DNA of 43,491 nt. Source: Micrococcaceae bacterium (GTDB lineage: Bacteria; Actinomycetota; Actinomycetes; Actinomycetales; Micrococcaceae). Location: NCBI GenBank assembly GCA_030452125.1, contig JAKDMV010000012.1, positions 1 through 43,491 of the forward strand, given 5' to 3'. This document shows, piece after piece, positions 22,842 through 31,857 of this stretch. Position numbers and translations under genes: made by a program. Below the pieces are notes generated by a model. It did not search any database and was not told the origin of the DNA. It saw only the letters and a program-made list of their open reading frames with translations. Within the stretch, counting starts at the first letter, position 1. The number at the start of each line of letters is the position of its first letter.

Positions 22842-23972
22842 TCAGCCGGTCGTCCGTTCCAGCAGACTCCGGCCAAATCCCTGGCCGGACCTGACCATCC
22901 GTTGGGCGGTCCCGAGTCGCTGTTTTTCATAGGCGTTCAGGACCTTCCTGCCCCGTGGACCCACCACACCGCGTTGGGTGAGTGCGCCCAGGGTCTCGGC
23001 ATCCGCCAACCCGGTATCGAAGCCTGCCCCGGTCATGGGTGAAGGCACATGCGCCGCGTCCCCGATGATCGCGATCCGTCCATGCATCAGTCGTCGGGGA
23101 ACATATTCGGCGATCGGTGTGGCGATGATCCTGCGTTGCTTCACGCTATGGCGAACGATCCGGCCCCATGGCTCCGGCCAATGCGCGGACCGCTCGTGGA
23201 TGTCCTGGTACTTCGAGGCCGCGATCCGCTCATTGACCAGTGAGTACTGGGAGACGTCGTCCACCAGGGCTCCGGTCTCACGCAAGTAGTCGTTGCTGGT
23301 GGGGTCGTACCACTGCCAGAAATATCTCCGGGGTTCGCCGTTGGTCTTCGTCTCCCCGACGATCATGACCCCGTCCCCGTGGGGCAGGGTAATCATGTCC
23401 ATGTGGTTGCGGCCTTCGGCCCACCCGGGAGCCGCGTCGTAGGGGGCCTTTCCGGTCCAGATCATGTAGCCGGCATAGCTGGCATCGGGGTGTGCCGGGT
23501 CGACGCTGCGGCGTACCAGGCTGCGGTGCCCGTCAGCCCCCAGGAGAATATCCGCCACATGGACCTTGCCGTTGGCATCCGAAGCCCACGCGGTTTCGGC
23601 GTCTTGGCCGATATCGACGACTTCGCTCTCATAGTGGATTGATACCCCCGGTTCCAAGGCAGCAGCATCTGCCAACCTGCGCCGGACGGTCGCCCAGCCC
23701 TCGGGTCCAGGGGCACCTGCCGAGGCGATCGAGGCAATGGAGGGCATCGCTGTCCCCGATCCGTCGCGCCGCCGGCTGGTTTCCCCCATCCCGCCCCAGA
23801 GACGGAGCCCGGTGCCACCCTGACGTTCCTCTTCGGCCCGTTCGAGGACGTCCACCGCCAGCCCCGATCGGGCCAGTGAGATGGCCAGCGCCAATCCGGC
23901 CAATGAGGCCCCCACGACCAGGGCCGTCCCACGTGCAGGGATCGGTCCGGGAATGGTCTGTGCTTGACTCAC
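22842..23972 (-). CDS. FAD-dependent monooxygenase (PHBH-like)
   Basis: A 376-residue group A flavoprotein monooxygenase-like protein. The Rossmann motif ALVVGASLAGLALAISLARSG is near residues 17-38, with the acidic ribose contact in VDVLER. The DG motif is LLGADGHRSLVRR, and the GD motif IAIIGDAAHVPSPMTGAGFDTGLADAETL contacts the FAD pyrophosphate and ribose. Substrates in this family are usually aromatic; nothing here narrows that. I start at the GTG at 23972, preceded by GGGAGGAGGG, rather than at the longer open frame. A likely promoter (minus-strand TAGACT, 24086-24091) would give a leader of about 105 nt. No partner reductase is nearby and none is needed in this family. Confidence 0.9.
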   Translation of the reverse strand: MSQAQTIPGPIPARGTALVVGASLAGLALAISLARSGLAVDVLERAEEERQGGTGLRLWGGMGETSRRRDGSGTAMPSIASIASAGAPGPEGWATVRRRLADAAALEPGVSIHYESEVVDIGQDAETAWASDANGKVHVADILLGADGHRSLVRRSVDPAHPDASYAGYMIWTGKAPYDAAPGWAEGRNHMDMITLPHGDGVMIVGETKTNGEPRRYFWQWYDPTSNDYLRETGALVDDVSQYSLVNERIAASKYQDIHERSAHWPEPWGRIVRHSVKQRRIIATPIAEYVPRRLMHGRIAIIGDAAHVPSPMTGAGFDTGLADAETLGALTQRGVVGPRGRKVLNAYEKQRLGTAQRMVRSGQGFGRSLLERTTG

Positions 23973-24273
23973 GGTCCCTCCTCCCTTCCCCAGGAATGTC
24001 ACTGGGCCCTCAACACCGCCGTGACGTCCGGAAGGTCCCTTCCACATCGGGGGCCGGTGATGGGCACAACACCTTGGATTCGACTAGTCTATGCCGCCCT
24101 ACCATCGCCATCGAGGGGGTTCGCAACGGGCGCATCCCGCCACTACCGGCTGGACGGAACCCGCTGTTTGGCCTACTCCGGAGGCCAAGGCGGTCGAATG
24201 CGGCAACCCCGCCCGGGTGGACTGTCAAGCAGGTCCGCGCAGATCTACTCGTGTGCGAGGCATAGCGCGGGAT
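23973..24273. other. 301-bp intergenic region between minus-strand genes
   Basis: Holds the GGGAGGAGGG ribosome binding site of the monooxygenase and a minus-strand TAGACT (24086-24091) inside the palindrome GACTAGTC, a likely -10. A 72-codon minus-strand frame (24010-24228) is present but has no ribosome binding site or recognisable motif. No clear intrinsic terminator for the APC permease gene was seen. Confidence 0.4.
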
Positions 24274-25944
24274 TCAGCCGCTCGTCGTCTTTTCGTTGCC
24301 GTCCTCGGGGTCCTCGAGGTGCGTGCGGTAGACGTTGTCCACGACTTCCTGGGGTGACAAGCGCCGCGTCACGGCTACCCAGAACACGATCGCCGTCAGC
24401 ACCAGGGCTCCGAGTTCCCCCCACCCGAAGGTCAGCAGATCCAGCGAACCGTCCCCGTAGTGCCCGATCCAGCTCAGCAACGCCAGTCCGGCCATCCACA
24501 ACAGCATCCACCCTCCGGATTTCATCTGCAGTGGCGGGATCTTGCTGCGATCGCTGAATACGTAGTGCAGGACCAGGACGATGTAGCCGATCAGCACCGC
24601 CACGAAGAGCTTCCAGTTCGTATCCCAGCCCGTCCAGTACACGATCAGGTTCGCGCAGAGGAATCCGAGGAACGGGAGCACGTCCCCTCCTGGAAGGCGG
24701 TAGGGACGCTCCTGGTCAGGGAGTTGACGGGGCAGGGCCGCCACGGTGACCGGACCGCTGCCGAAGGACAGCACCGTTCCGGTCGTGATGAAACCGACCA
24801 GCTTCGCCCAGGAAGGGAACGGGAGGAACATGAAGCAAGCGACGACGAACATCACGATGAGCCCGACCCAGGGAACCCCCCGCTTATTGAGCTTTTGCAA
24901 GCCCGACGGGGCATTGCCTACCCGGGCCTGGGAGTAGGAAAGACGCGGCGACAGTGCCGTGTAGATCAGGCCCGTGTCGGCAGGAGAGACCACCGCATCG
25001 ACGTAGAGGATGACGCCGAGCCACATCGCTCCCAGGACGATTGCGATTTGCGCCCAGGGGCCCGCGTCGTTGGTGAATGACAGGCCCGACCAGCCGTTGT
25101 CGAGCAGGCTGTCCGGCACGGCCCCGATGAAGGCGATCTGCAGCAGCACGTAGATGATGCCGGTGATCACGATCGAACCGATCAGTGCAAAGGGGACGTT
25201 CTTTTGCGGATTCGTCGTTTCGCCGGCGAATTCGACCCCTTGCCGGAATCCCAGGTAGGAAAACACGATGCCGGCGGCAGGAAGTGCCGCGAAGATCGGC
25301 CCCACCCCTTCGGGCATGAAGCCACCGAACCGGGCTTCGTGGAAATGTCCCGGGTGGAAGGCCAGGATGCCGAGCACGACAATGACCAGCAGGATCACGG
25401 CGAGCTTCCACCAGACGAGGATGTTGTTGAACCGGGCGAAGAGTTTGACGCCGAACATGTTGATGACACAGAACAAGGCCACCAATACGACGCTGACAGC
25501 GATGCCGCCGCCGGTGAGCACGAGGGTCCCCTCCACATCGTGCATGAGCCATGGCAGATAGCTGGAGGCGTATTGAACCGCCGCCAGGACCTCGATCGGA
25601 ACCGTGGCCGCAACCGCCAGCCAGGTGATCCACCCGCTGGTGTAGCTGGCGAAGGAACCGAAGGAGTAATGCGGGAATCGGATGACACCGCCGGCGACCG
25701 GGAACATGACGCCGAGCTCTGCATAGTTCAGGGCGACGATGATGATCATGATGGCCCCGAGGATCCACGAGATGATCGCCGCCGGGCCGACCAAAGATGC
25801 CGCCTCGAAGGCACCGAACAACCATCCGGAACCGATGATGGAACCAACCCCGGTGAAGAGCAGACCGATCTTGCCGATATCTGGTTTCAGGCCCCGGTCC
25901 AGTTCGACCTTGACCTTGGTGGGAGGTGACGTTGGTGAAGACAT
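24274..25944 (-). CDS. APC-family amino acid permease
   Basis: A 556-residue secondary transporter of the amino acid-polyamine-organocation superfamily. GKIGLLFTGVGSIIGSGWLFGAFEAASLVGPAAI is the signature first helix, with the unwound GSIIGSGW substrate site. NYAELGVMFPVAGG is the second, and EVLAAVQYASSYLPWL and FSYLGFRQGVEFAGETTNPQKNVP are the helix 3 and helix 6 regions. There are at least 12 hydrophobic segments, plus an extra pair near the C-terminus. The C-terminal tail (NVYRTHLEDPEDGNEKTTSG) is cytosolic. The substrate is an amino acid or amine, not specifiable here. The gene is single and has no strong ribosome binding site before the ATG. Confidence 0.92.
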   Translation of the reverse strand: MSSPTSPPTKVKVELDRGLKPDIGKIGLLFTGVGSIIGSGWLFGAFEAASLVGPAAIISWILGAIMIIIVALNYAELGVMFPVAGGVIRFPHYSFGSFASYTSGWITWLAVAATVPIEVLAAVQYASSYLPWLMHDVEGTLVLTGGGIAVSVVLVALFCVINMFGVKLFARFNNILVWWKLAVILLVIVVLGILAFHPGHFHEARFGGFMPEGVGPIFAALPAAGIVFSYLGFRQGVEFAGETTNPQKNVPFALIGSIVITGIIYVLLQIAFIGAVPDSLLDNGWSGLSFTNDAGPWAQIAIVLGAMWLGVILYVDAVVSPADTGLIYTALSPRLSYSQARVGNAPSGLQKLNKRGVPWVGLIVMFVVACFMFLPFPSWAKLVGFITTGTVLSFGSGPVTVAALPRQLPDQERPYRLPGGDVLPFLGFLCANLIVYWTGWDTNWKLFVAVLIGYIVLVLHYVFSDRSKIPPLQMKSGGWMLLWMAGLALLSWIGHYGDGSLDLLTFGWGELGALVLTAIVFWVAVTRRLSPQEVVDNVYRTHLEDPEDGNEKTTSG

Positions 25945-26110
25945 CTTCGGCTTCTTCTGTCGAGCACGATCTACATCATGCGGTCAAATGGCTCGGTGAG
26001 GCGGGTCACTTTCGTAGTATCTGCCTACTGATTTCGGGTGTCAACAACAACCGTGGGGAACGTTCGCTTTTCTTGTGATGACACGGTCCGCGTGTTTCCG
26101 GCGGTGAGTG

Positions 26111-26116
26111 TAACGT
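26111..26116 (+). promoter_or_regulatory. -10 box placed before an ACG codon (DinB gene)
   Basis: TAACGT, 6 nt, then ACG at 26123, the first codon of the region that still reads like the protein family. The spacing equals that of the leaderless genes elsewhere in the window, where the codon is ATG or GTG. Confidence 0.5.
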
Positions 26117-26122
26117 CGAGGC

Positions 26123-26668
26123 ACGGACCAGGTTCCCCCTCTCGACGTTCCCGAACGCACCGATCCGCCCTTCGCTGACACCGAGCGAAGTGCCGTGGAA
26201 GTGTGGCTGGATTTCCATCGAGCGACCTCGAAGACCGAATGCGCCGGGCTCAGCGCGAAGCAGCTGGGACGGCAAGCCGTTGCGCCCTCGCCCTTGAGCC
26301 TGCGTGGTCTGCTGCGCCATCTCACGGAGGTCGAGCGGTATTGGTTCGCCGAGGTCTTCTCCGGCCACGAATCCGCGGATCTCCACTGCACCGGGGACGA
26401 CCCCGACGGGGACCACCACGGCTTCGATCCGCTGGCGGAGAACGCGGACGAGGAAGTCCGCCGCGAAGTCTCCCACCTGGACGACGCCATCACGACCAGC
26501 CGTGAGATCGCGCGGGCCCACGAATCCCTGGATGAGGTCTCGGTTCGTCGCCGGGATGGCCAGCCCGTGACACTGCGCTGGATCTTCCTGCATCTCATCG
26601 AGGAATACGCCCGACATAACGGACACGCCGACCTGCTCCGTGAGTGCCTGGATGGGGCCACCGGGGAA
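26123..26668 (+). CDS. DinB/DUF664-family protein with abnormal start and stop
   Basis: Mycothiol-dependent-enzyme-like four-helix protein of the DinB/DUF664 type. The protein-like frame begins DQVPPLDVPERTDPPFADTERSAVEVWLDFHRAT and continues SLRGLLRHLTEVERYWFAEVF and RWIFLHLIEEYARHNGHADLLRE. It holds the three conserved metal His residues (first in RHLTEVE, last two in HNGHADL) and should end at DGATGE. No ATG, GTG or TTG exists between an in-frame TAA and codon 24 of this region. The first legal start is GTG 26195, which would cut off 24 residues that look native; ACG at 26123 sits exactly where a leaderless start should be. At the end, TGG (26669-26671) stands where a stop is expected, and the frame stays open to 27595 across the antisense of two genes. 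It may be a decaying gene. Confidence 0.65.
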
Positions 26669-26692
26669 TGGAGCGCATCCTCGGTACGTCTC

Positions 26693-27154
26693 TCAGGGCG
26701 TATCGAAGCCGAACGTCGTCAGGGCCGGCAGACCCGCCGCCAGGCGTTCAAAGACGTACCGTTCATGGGGAACGACTGGATGTGGAAGGTCGTCGAGAGA
26801 GAACCAGCACAGATCGGCGGCCTTGTCCGGCTCCATCAGCCGGGGTCTTCCCTGCCATTGCTCGCAACCGAAGAAGAAATCCACCCGTGGTTCCTCCGCC
26901 ACCCCGGGTCCAGGCCCGCGGTGCATCGTGGTCAGCGGAACCAGTTGCCCGGAGTCGAGGGAGACCCCCAGTTCCTCGCGGGCTTCGCGCACTGCCGCCT
27001 GGACGGCGGATTCCCCCGCTTCGACATGACCGGCAGCAGCGGCGGCCCAGCATCCGTCCATGTATCCGGTACCTTGCCGCAACTGCAGCAAGACCTGATC
27101 GGCACGACGAAAAACAACGTAGCTGGCAGGGACCAGACGAGGACCTTCAGACAT
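26693..27154 (-). CDS. NUDIX hydrolase
   Basis: A 153-residue NUDIX hydrolase that cleaves nucleoside-diphosphate-linked compounds with magnesium. The NUDIX box is perfect: G42-x5-E48-x7-REAREELGV, in GHVEAGESAVQAAVREAREE. SYVVFRRADQVLLQLRQGTGYMDGCW precedes it and ADLCWFSLDDLP closes the fold, a layout shared with ADP-ribose/NADH pyrophosphatase-like and MutT-like members. The ATG at 27154 has AGGAGA 9 nt upstream; an in-frame codon at 27175 is less likely. The run-on frame from the DinB gene is antisense to this gene, so read-through transcription from there could interfere. Confidence 0.93.
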   Translation of the reverse strand: MSEGPRLVPASYVVFRRADQVLLQLRQGTGYMDGCWAAAAAGHVEAGESAVQAAVREAREELGVSLDSGQLVPLTTMHRGPGPGVAEEPRVDFFFGCEQWQGRPRLMEPDKAADLCWFSLDDLPHPVVPHERYVFERLAAGLPALTTFGFDTP

Positions 27155-27201
27155 CGAAGTTTTTCTCCTGACCAAAGCGCCCGTGGAACCTTGCGTGTCT
27201 C

Positions 27202-28986
27202 TCAGCGTTTGCCGACGAACCAGCCCTGCAACTTATCCAGCCGACGGTTGAGCTGGTCCGCGTTGGCTTGGGCCACTGCCGGCCCGCCACACACTTCCCG
27301 CAGCTTGTTGTGGACCACCCCGTGGGGTGTTCCGGTGCGGGCCGCCCACGCGGAGACGTTCTTGGAGAGCTGGCTGCGCAGTTCGGTCAGTCGACGGTGG
27401 TCGGTGACCGAGGGATCCTCGACCGGGGCGGCGGGCGCCCCTTGTTTGCGACCGCGCCGGGTCACTTGTTCCTGCTGGCGTTGGCGCAACAGCGCCCCGA
27501 CCTGTTCGGCGTCCAGCAGCCCGGGGATCCCCAGGAAGTCCTGTTCGTCCTCGGAGCCGAGCATGGCCCCGGTCCCGAATTCGCCTCCGTCGTAGAGGAC
27601 ACGATCGAAGGAGGCATGGGAGTCCAGTGCCTCGAACTTCTGTTTATTCAGTTCATCGGAGGCTTTTTCCTCGCGGTTGGCCTCGTCCATGAGGTCGTCC
27701 TCGGGAATGAAGTCCGGGTCATCCACATGCTTTTCGGGTCGGTCCAGGGCGTGGTCCCGTTCGAGCTCCATCTGGTTGGCCAGCGCCATCAGGATCGGAA
27801 CGGACGGCAGGAACATCGAGGCCACTTCCCCGCGCTTGCGCGAACGGACATAACGTCCCACCGCCTGGGCGAAGAACAGCGGGGTCGAGGTGGAGGTGGC
27901 GTAGACCCCCACGGCCAGCCGCGGGACGTCGACGCCCTCGGAGACCATGCGCACCGCGACCATCCACCGGTCGTTGCTTTCGGTGAAGTCCTCGATCTTG
28001 GCGGAGGCCTTCGCGTCATCGGAGAGGATCGTGGTGACCTTTTCCCCGGTGATCTTCTTCAGCTGCGCGGCATAGGCCTTGGCATCGGCGTGGTCGGTGG
28101 CGATGACCAGTCCGCCGGCGTCGGGGACGGTATGGCGTACTTCGGTCAGCCGGCGGTCGGCTGCGGCGAGGACCGAGGGGATCCATTCGCCTTCGGGGTT
28201 CAGTGCCGTCCGCCAGGCGTGCGCGGTGACGTCCTTGGTGAACCCCTCCCCCAGCTGGGCCTCCATTTCCTCCCCCGCCGAGGTGCGCCAACGCATCTGG
28301 CCGGAATAGGCCATGAAGATGACCGGTCGAACCACGTGGTCCTTCAGCGCGTCGCCGTACCCGTAGGTGTAGTCGGCCTTGGAGCGGCGGATGCCCTCGG
28401 CGTCCTCGATGTACTCGACGAAGGGGATGGCCGCCGTATCGGAGCGGAAGGGGGTTCCGGTCAACGCCAGCCGGCGGGCCGCCGGTTCAAAGGCCTCACG
28501 GATGCCGTCGCCCCAGCTCAGGGCGTCGCCGCCGTGGTGGATTTCGTCGAGGATCACCAGGGTGCGGGCCGCCTCGGTCTTGGCCCTATGCAGCAGCGGC
28601 TTGCTGGCCACCTGGGCGTAGGTGACGACCACCCCGATGAAGTCGGCGCCATGCCGGCCGTCGGCATTCTTGAAGTTCGGGTCCAGGGCCAGCCCGATCC
28701 GGGCGGCGGCATCGGCCCACTGGCTCTTGAGGTGCTCGGTCGGGGCGACGACCGTGATCCGGTTGATCGTTCCGGCTTCGACCAGCATCGCCGCCACACG
28801 CAGGGCGAAGGTCGTCTTGCCGGCCCCGGGGGTGGCGACGGCGAGGAAGTCCTTGCTCGTGGTGGCGAAGTACTTCTCCAGCGCTTCGGCCTGCCATTGG
28901 CGCAGCTTCGTGGCCGTTCCCCATGCCGCCCGCTCCGGATACGCCGGTGGCATGGACTCGCCCAGACTGAACAGGGCATCGCCCAC
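27202..28986 (-). CDS. DEAD/DEAH-box helicase (superfamily 2)
   Basis: A 594-residue SF2 helicase of a type common in Micrococcales, of unknown cellular role. The Q-like region TKLRQWQAEALEKYF precedes Walker A ATPGAGKTTFAL (about 51-62). Walker B is LVILDEIHHGGDAL with D147-E-I-H, motif III LTGTPFRSD, and the helicase C-terminal domain has VRMVSEGVDVPRLAVGVYAT and QAVGRYVRSR (motifs V and VI). The C-terminal 100 residues are charged and end in a small helical segment. The GTG at 28986 is preceded by GAGGAGG 6 nt away, so the longer open frame to 29100 is rejected. Fold and motifs resemble XPB/type III restriction helicases, but no nuclease or methylase is present nearby. Confidence 0.9.
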   Translation of the reverse strand: MGDALFSLGESMPPAYPERAAWGTATKLRQWQAEALEKYFATTSKDFLAVATPGAGKTTFALRVAAMLVEAGTINRITVVAPTEHLKSQWADAAARIGLALDPNFKNADGRHGADFIGVVVTYAQVASKPLLHRAKTEAARTLVILDEIHHGGDALSWGDGIREAFEPAARRLALTGTPFRSDTAAIPFVEYIEDAEGIRRSKADYTYGYGDALKDHVVRPVIFMAYSGQMRWRTSAGEEMEAQLGEGFTKDVTAHAWRTALNPEGEWIPSVLAAADRRLTEVRHTVPDAGGLVIATDHADAKAYAAQLKKITGEKVTTILSDDAKASAKIEDFTESNDRWMVAVRMVSEGVDVPRLAVGVYATSTSTPLFFAQAVGRYVRSRKRGEVASMFLPSVPILMALANQMELERDHALDRPEKHVDDPDFIPEDDLMDEANREEKASDELNKQKFEALDSHASFDRVLYDGGEFGTGAMLGSEDEQDFLGIPGLLDAEQVGALLRQRQQEQVTRRGRKQGAPAAPVEDPSVTDHRRLTELRSQLSKNVSAWAARTGTPHGVVHNKLREVCGGPAVAQANADQLNRRLDKLQGWFVGKR

Positions 28987-29169
28987 GGCCAACCTCCTCA
29001 AGTGCTCGGTGGCAGGTGAAATCGGCCGCGATCGGCCGAAAAGAAAAAACCATCTTATGGCGGGCGGCTCCCGGGCCGTCCCACCGACACGGGAGCCCAC
29101 CTGATCGGTGCGTCACCATGCCTTGCCGTCACCTGCCGAGGGCAGGCGCGGGCTTCACGCGGCGAAGGA

Positions 29170-29481
29170 CTACTTCTTGTCGTCCTTGCCGCCGCCGTCC
29201 TTCGGGGCACGGATGCCTTCGTAGACTTCCTTGCACTCCGGGCAGACCGGAAACTTATTCGGGTCCCGTCCCGGGACCCAGACCTTGCCACACAGGGCGA
29301 TCACCGGTTCGCCGGTCAGCGCCGACTCCATGATCTTTTCCTTCCGCACATAGTGCGCGAAACGCTCGCTGTCACCGGGCTCGAGGTGCTCACGCAGCTC
29401 TTCGCGCTCGATGGTCGCGGTGCCGCCGCCCTGGCCCGGGTCGTTGGGGTCGTTTTCAAACGGGTCTGCAGGCATCGTCAT
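29170..29481 (-). CDS. DUF3039 family protein
   Basis: A 103-residue actinobacterial protein. The core is ERFAHYVRKEKIMESALTGEPVIALCGKVWVPGRDPNKFPVCPECKEVYEGI, in which one Cys plus CPEC could bind zinc. An acidic, Gly-rich N-terminus and a Lys/Asp-rich tail (DGGGKDDKK) flank it. Function is unknown. The neighbouring DEAD/DEAH helicase, 183 bp downstream on the same strand, is a frequent partner in related genomes as I recall. The ATG at 29481 has TAGACT 6 nt upstream. The 28987-29169 gap between it and the helicase shows nothing beyond the helicase ribosome binding site. Confidence 0.9.
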   Translation of the reverse strand: MTMPADPFENDPNDPGQGGGTATIEREELREHLEPGDSERFAHYVRKEKIMESALTGEPVIALCGKVWVPGRDPNKFPVCPECKEVYEGIRAPKDGGGKDDKK

Positions 29482-29487
29482 GCCCCC

Positions 29488-29493
29488 AGTCTA
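29488..29493 (-). promoter_or_regulatory. -10 box, leaderless-type (DUF3039)
   Basis: On the minus strand TAGACT, 6 nt, then ATG at 29481. Confidence 0.6.
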
Positions 29494-29509
29494 CCAACTC
29501 CTTGCGGGC

Positions 29510-31084
29510 CTAACGGTTCAGTACGGTCGCCTGCATCAGTTCCGGGGTCCTGGAATCGAACCAGCGTCCACCGATCCGTAGTCCCCCCATCAGCATCAGG
29601 GCCCCGAAAACGACGCCGGTGACCAGCACGAGCCAGGCGTAGAGCTCCTGCCCGGTGACCAGGAAGACGATATGCAGAATGATTTCGGGCAGCATCAGCA
29701 CGATCGTGGACCCGAACGTCGCCAGCTGGGTGACGGCCATGCGGGCCCCGGTGCCCGGGGGCGTCTTCATCGGGTTGTCCCCGGGCAGCGGGACCGCATA
29801 GGTGTAGCGGGCGGAGGCGATGCTCGAGACCGCCCAGCCGGTTCCCAGGGCCCCGAGCGAGAGCCCGAGGATGGCGGGCAGCAGTTCCGTTTCCCCCAGC
29901 AGCGCCGCCGGCAGGATCGCCGCGAGCAGCACGGTCGGCACGGCGAAGACCGCCGAGGCGGCCACCCGTCCCAGCCGATCGTCGAATCCGCGCAGTCCGG
30001 TGAGCACATGCAGTGAGAACGCGGTGTTGTCATAGGAGATATCCGCCGAAATGCTGAAGGCCAACAGCACGGCGATGATCGGTGCCAGATAAAGCATGGC
30101 GGTGTAGTCGCCGCCCTGGGAGGACCAGAACCAGATCAGCAACGGGACCAGCGGAACGAAGATGATGCTCATCGCATAGCGGGGGTCCTTCATCCAGTAG
30201 GTCAGGCACCGTGAGGCCACGGCACCCCACGGGGTGGCCGGGAACAGCCGGAAGGCGACACCGAGCCCGGAGACGGCGCGGCTCCCGCCCGATTGTTGCG
30301 GCGGGGTTTCCAGGGCCCGGAAGAGTACTGATTTCCAGGCCAGGATGATCACCACCAGATAGACCAGCGAGAGCACCAGCCTGGCGGCCGCCAGCCCCCA
30401 GGCCCCAACGGCCACGTCCCCCGGGACGGCGGCGAAGGAACCCAACGGCGTCCAGGCCAGCACCGCTGAGATGTCGGGCAGCCAGCCCAGTCCCGCCTCG
30501 AGCCCCTCGGTCGCCGTCTGGAGGATGGGCCCGAGCATGATCAGCGGCACGAACAGCAGGATCATTCCCAGCTCGCGGAATCGCCGGTTGGACGTCAGCG
30601 CCGTGGCGGCGGTGACGGCCAGCCGGGAGAGGGCCAGCGCATTCAGCGCCGCCAGGACGCCGCAGAGGATGCCGACCAGGGCCAGTCCTGCATTGGCCCG
30701 CCAGGCCAGCCCCTGACCGGCGAAGAGCAGCAGCATCACCAGGCCGGGGACCCCGATGAAACCGCTCAGCAGCAGGCCGATCACCAGTTGCCGCGGCGGG
30801 ATGGGGTAGACCGAGAACCGTGAGGGATCAAGCGTCAGGTCGACTCCCGAGAGCAGTACCGGGATGACCGCCCACCCCAGGGTGATCAACGAGACGGCCA
30901 GCACCACGACGGTGGTGATCAGTTCGGCGGGCTGGTCGCCCAGGGCGAACATCCCCACGAAGAGCAGCACCGCCAGCCCGAGGCCGTAGATCCCCCCGAT
31001 GATGACGCCCACGAGTTGCCACGGGCTGCGTTTGAAACCGTTGCGCAGCAGCGCCAACTTCAGTTTCAGGAGGTGTGCAACCAC
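29510..31084 (-). CDS. ABC transporter permease (ABC-2-like exporter)
   Basis: A 524-residue integral membrane protein with at least 12 hydrophobic segments, among them GVIIGGIYGLGLAVLLFVGMFALG, GLLLSGFIGVPGLVMLLLFAG and IILHIVFLVTGQELYAWLVLVTGVVFGALML. The N-terminal KLALLRNGFKRSPWQLVG is a cytosolic lead-in. It has the look of large ABC-2-type exporter permeases made as two half-repeats. The GTG at 31084 lies 19 nt inside the end of the ATPase gene and has GGAGG upstream, which decides the start against the longer open frame. It pairs with the ATPase directly upstream; substrate is unknown. Confidence 0.82.
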   Translation of the reverse strand: MVAHLLKLKLALLRNGFKRSPWQLVGVIIGGIYGLGLAVLLFVGMFALGDQPAELITTVVVLAVSLITLGWAVIPVLLSGVDLTLDPSRFSVYPIPPRQLVIGLLLSGFIGVPGLVMLLLFAGQGLAWRANAGLALVGILCGVLAALNALALSRLAVTAATALTSNRRFRELGMILLFVPLIMLGPILQTATEGLEAGLGWLPDISAVLAWTPLGSFAAVPGDVAVGAWGLAAARLVLSLVYLVVIILAWKSVLFRALETPPQQSGGSRAVSGLGVAFRLFPATPWGAVASRCLTYWMKDPRYAMSIIFVPLVPLLIWFWSSQGGDYTAMLYLAPIIAVLLAFSISADISYDNTAFSLHVLTGLRGFDDRLGRVAASAVFAVPTVLLAAILPAALLGETELLPAILGLSLGALGTGWAVSSIASARYTYAVPLPGDNPMKTPPGTGARMAVTQLATFGSTIVLMLPEIILHIVFLVTGQELYAWLVLVTGVVFGALMLMGGLRIGGRWFDSRTPELMQATVLNR

Positions 31085-31845
31085 GAGAGCCCACCTCCTT
31101 CGGCCCGGCCACCGACCATGTTCACGAAAGTGTCCTCGAGGCTTCCCTCGCCGCGGACCTCGTCCACGGTTCCTGCGGCGAGCAAGTTGCCATCGGAGAT
31201 GATCGCGACATGGGAGCACATGCGCTGGACCAGGTCCATCACATGGCTGGAGACCACGACGGTCCCTCCGTGCCCGACATAGTCGGCGAGGATGTCCCGA
31301 ATATTTGCCGCCGATACCGGGTCGACGGCTTCAAAGGGTTCGTCAAGGACCAGCACTCGCGGTGAATGAATCAGCGCGGTGGCAAGGGCAATCTTTTTGG
31401 TCATGCCCGCCGAGTAGTCCACCACAAGTTTTCCGCCGGCGTCGGACAGGTCCAAGACCCGCAATAAGTCATCGGTTCGTTCGTCCACCGTGGCAGCATC
31501 CATACCGCGGAGCAGACCGGCATAGGTCACCAGCTGGCGCCCGCTGAGCCGGTCAAAGAGCCGCACCCCGTCCGCCAGAACACCGAGCAGTGATTTGGCG
31601 CGGCGCGTATCTTTCCAGACGTCCACCCCGTGGACCCATGCTTGTCCTGCATCGGGGCGCAGCATGCCGGTGGCCATGGAGAGCGCGGTCGTCTTCCCGG
31701 CGCCGTTAGGCCCGACGAGTCCGTAGAAGGAGCCGGAGGGCACGTCGAGGCTGATCCCGTTCACGGCGATCTTCTGGCCATAGCGCTTGCCCAGGCCACG
31801 CAAGCTGATGGCAGGGGCCGTCGACTGATGGAGTTCGGTGTTCAT
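31066..31845 (-). CDS. ABC transporter ATP-binding protein
   Basis: A 259-residue nucleotide-binding subunit. Walker A is GPNGAGKTT at about 45-53, the Q-loop lies near ADGVRLFDRLSGRQL, the ABC signature is YSAGMTKKIALATAL (144 onward), Walker B is VLVLDEP (164-170) and the switch His is in VVVSSHVMDLVQRMC. The signature SAGMTKK departs from canonical SGGQ, as in BcrA/CcmA-like ABC-2 exporters. Leaderless start: TAGGTT lies 6 nt before the ATG at 31845. It overlaps the permease gene by 19 nt, so stoichiometric production is expected. Export of a lipid, peptide or drug is likely, without further evidence. Confidence 0.94.
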   Translation of the reverse strand: MNTELHQSTAPAISLRGLGKRYGQKIAVNGISLDVPSGSFYGLVGPNGAGKTTALSMATGMLRPDAGQAWVHGVDVWKDTRRAKSLLGVLADGVRLFDRLSGRQLVTYAGLLRGMDAATVDERTDDLLRVLDLSDAGGKLVVDYSAGMTKKIALATALIHSPRVLVLDEPFEAVDPVSAANIRDILADYVGHGGTVVVSSHVMDLVQRMCSHVAIISDGNLLAAGTVDEVRGEGSLEDTFVNMVGGRAEGGGLSWLHTS

Positions 31846-31851
31846 GCTCCG

Positions 31852-31857
31852 AACCTA
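31852..31857 (-). promoter_or_regulatory. -10 box, leaderless-type (ABC transporter operon)
   Basis: On the minus strand TAGGTT, 6 nt, then ATG at 31845. Confidence 0.6.

Noticed and set aside
24010-24228. 72-codon minus-strand frame in the gap before the monooxygenase
   Set aside because: No ribosome binding site and no motif; it overlaps the likely promoter of the monooxygenase.
26669-27595. A 300-residue C-terminal domain of the DinB protein
   Set aside because: This part reads as antisense of the NUDIX hydrolase and helicase genes and has wrong-frame composition; treated as run-on after loss of the stop codon.
27268-29019. 583-codon open frame on the plus strand
   Set aside because: It is the antisense shadow of the helicase gene; it has no family motif, and long stop-free antisense frames are normal at this GC content.
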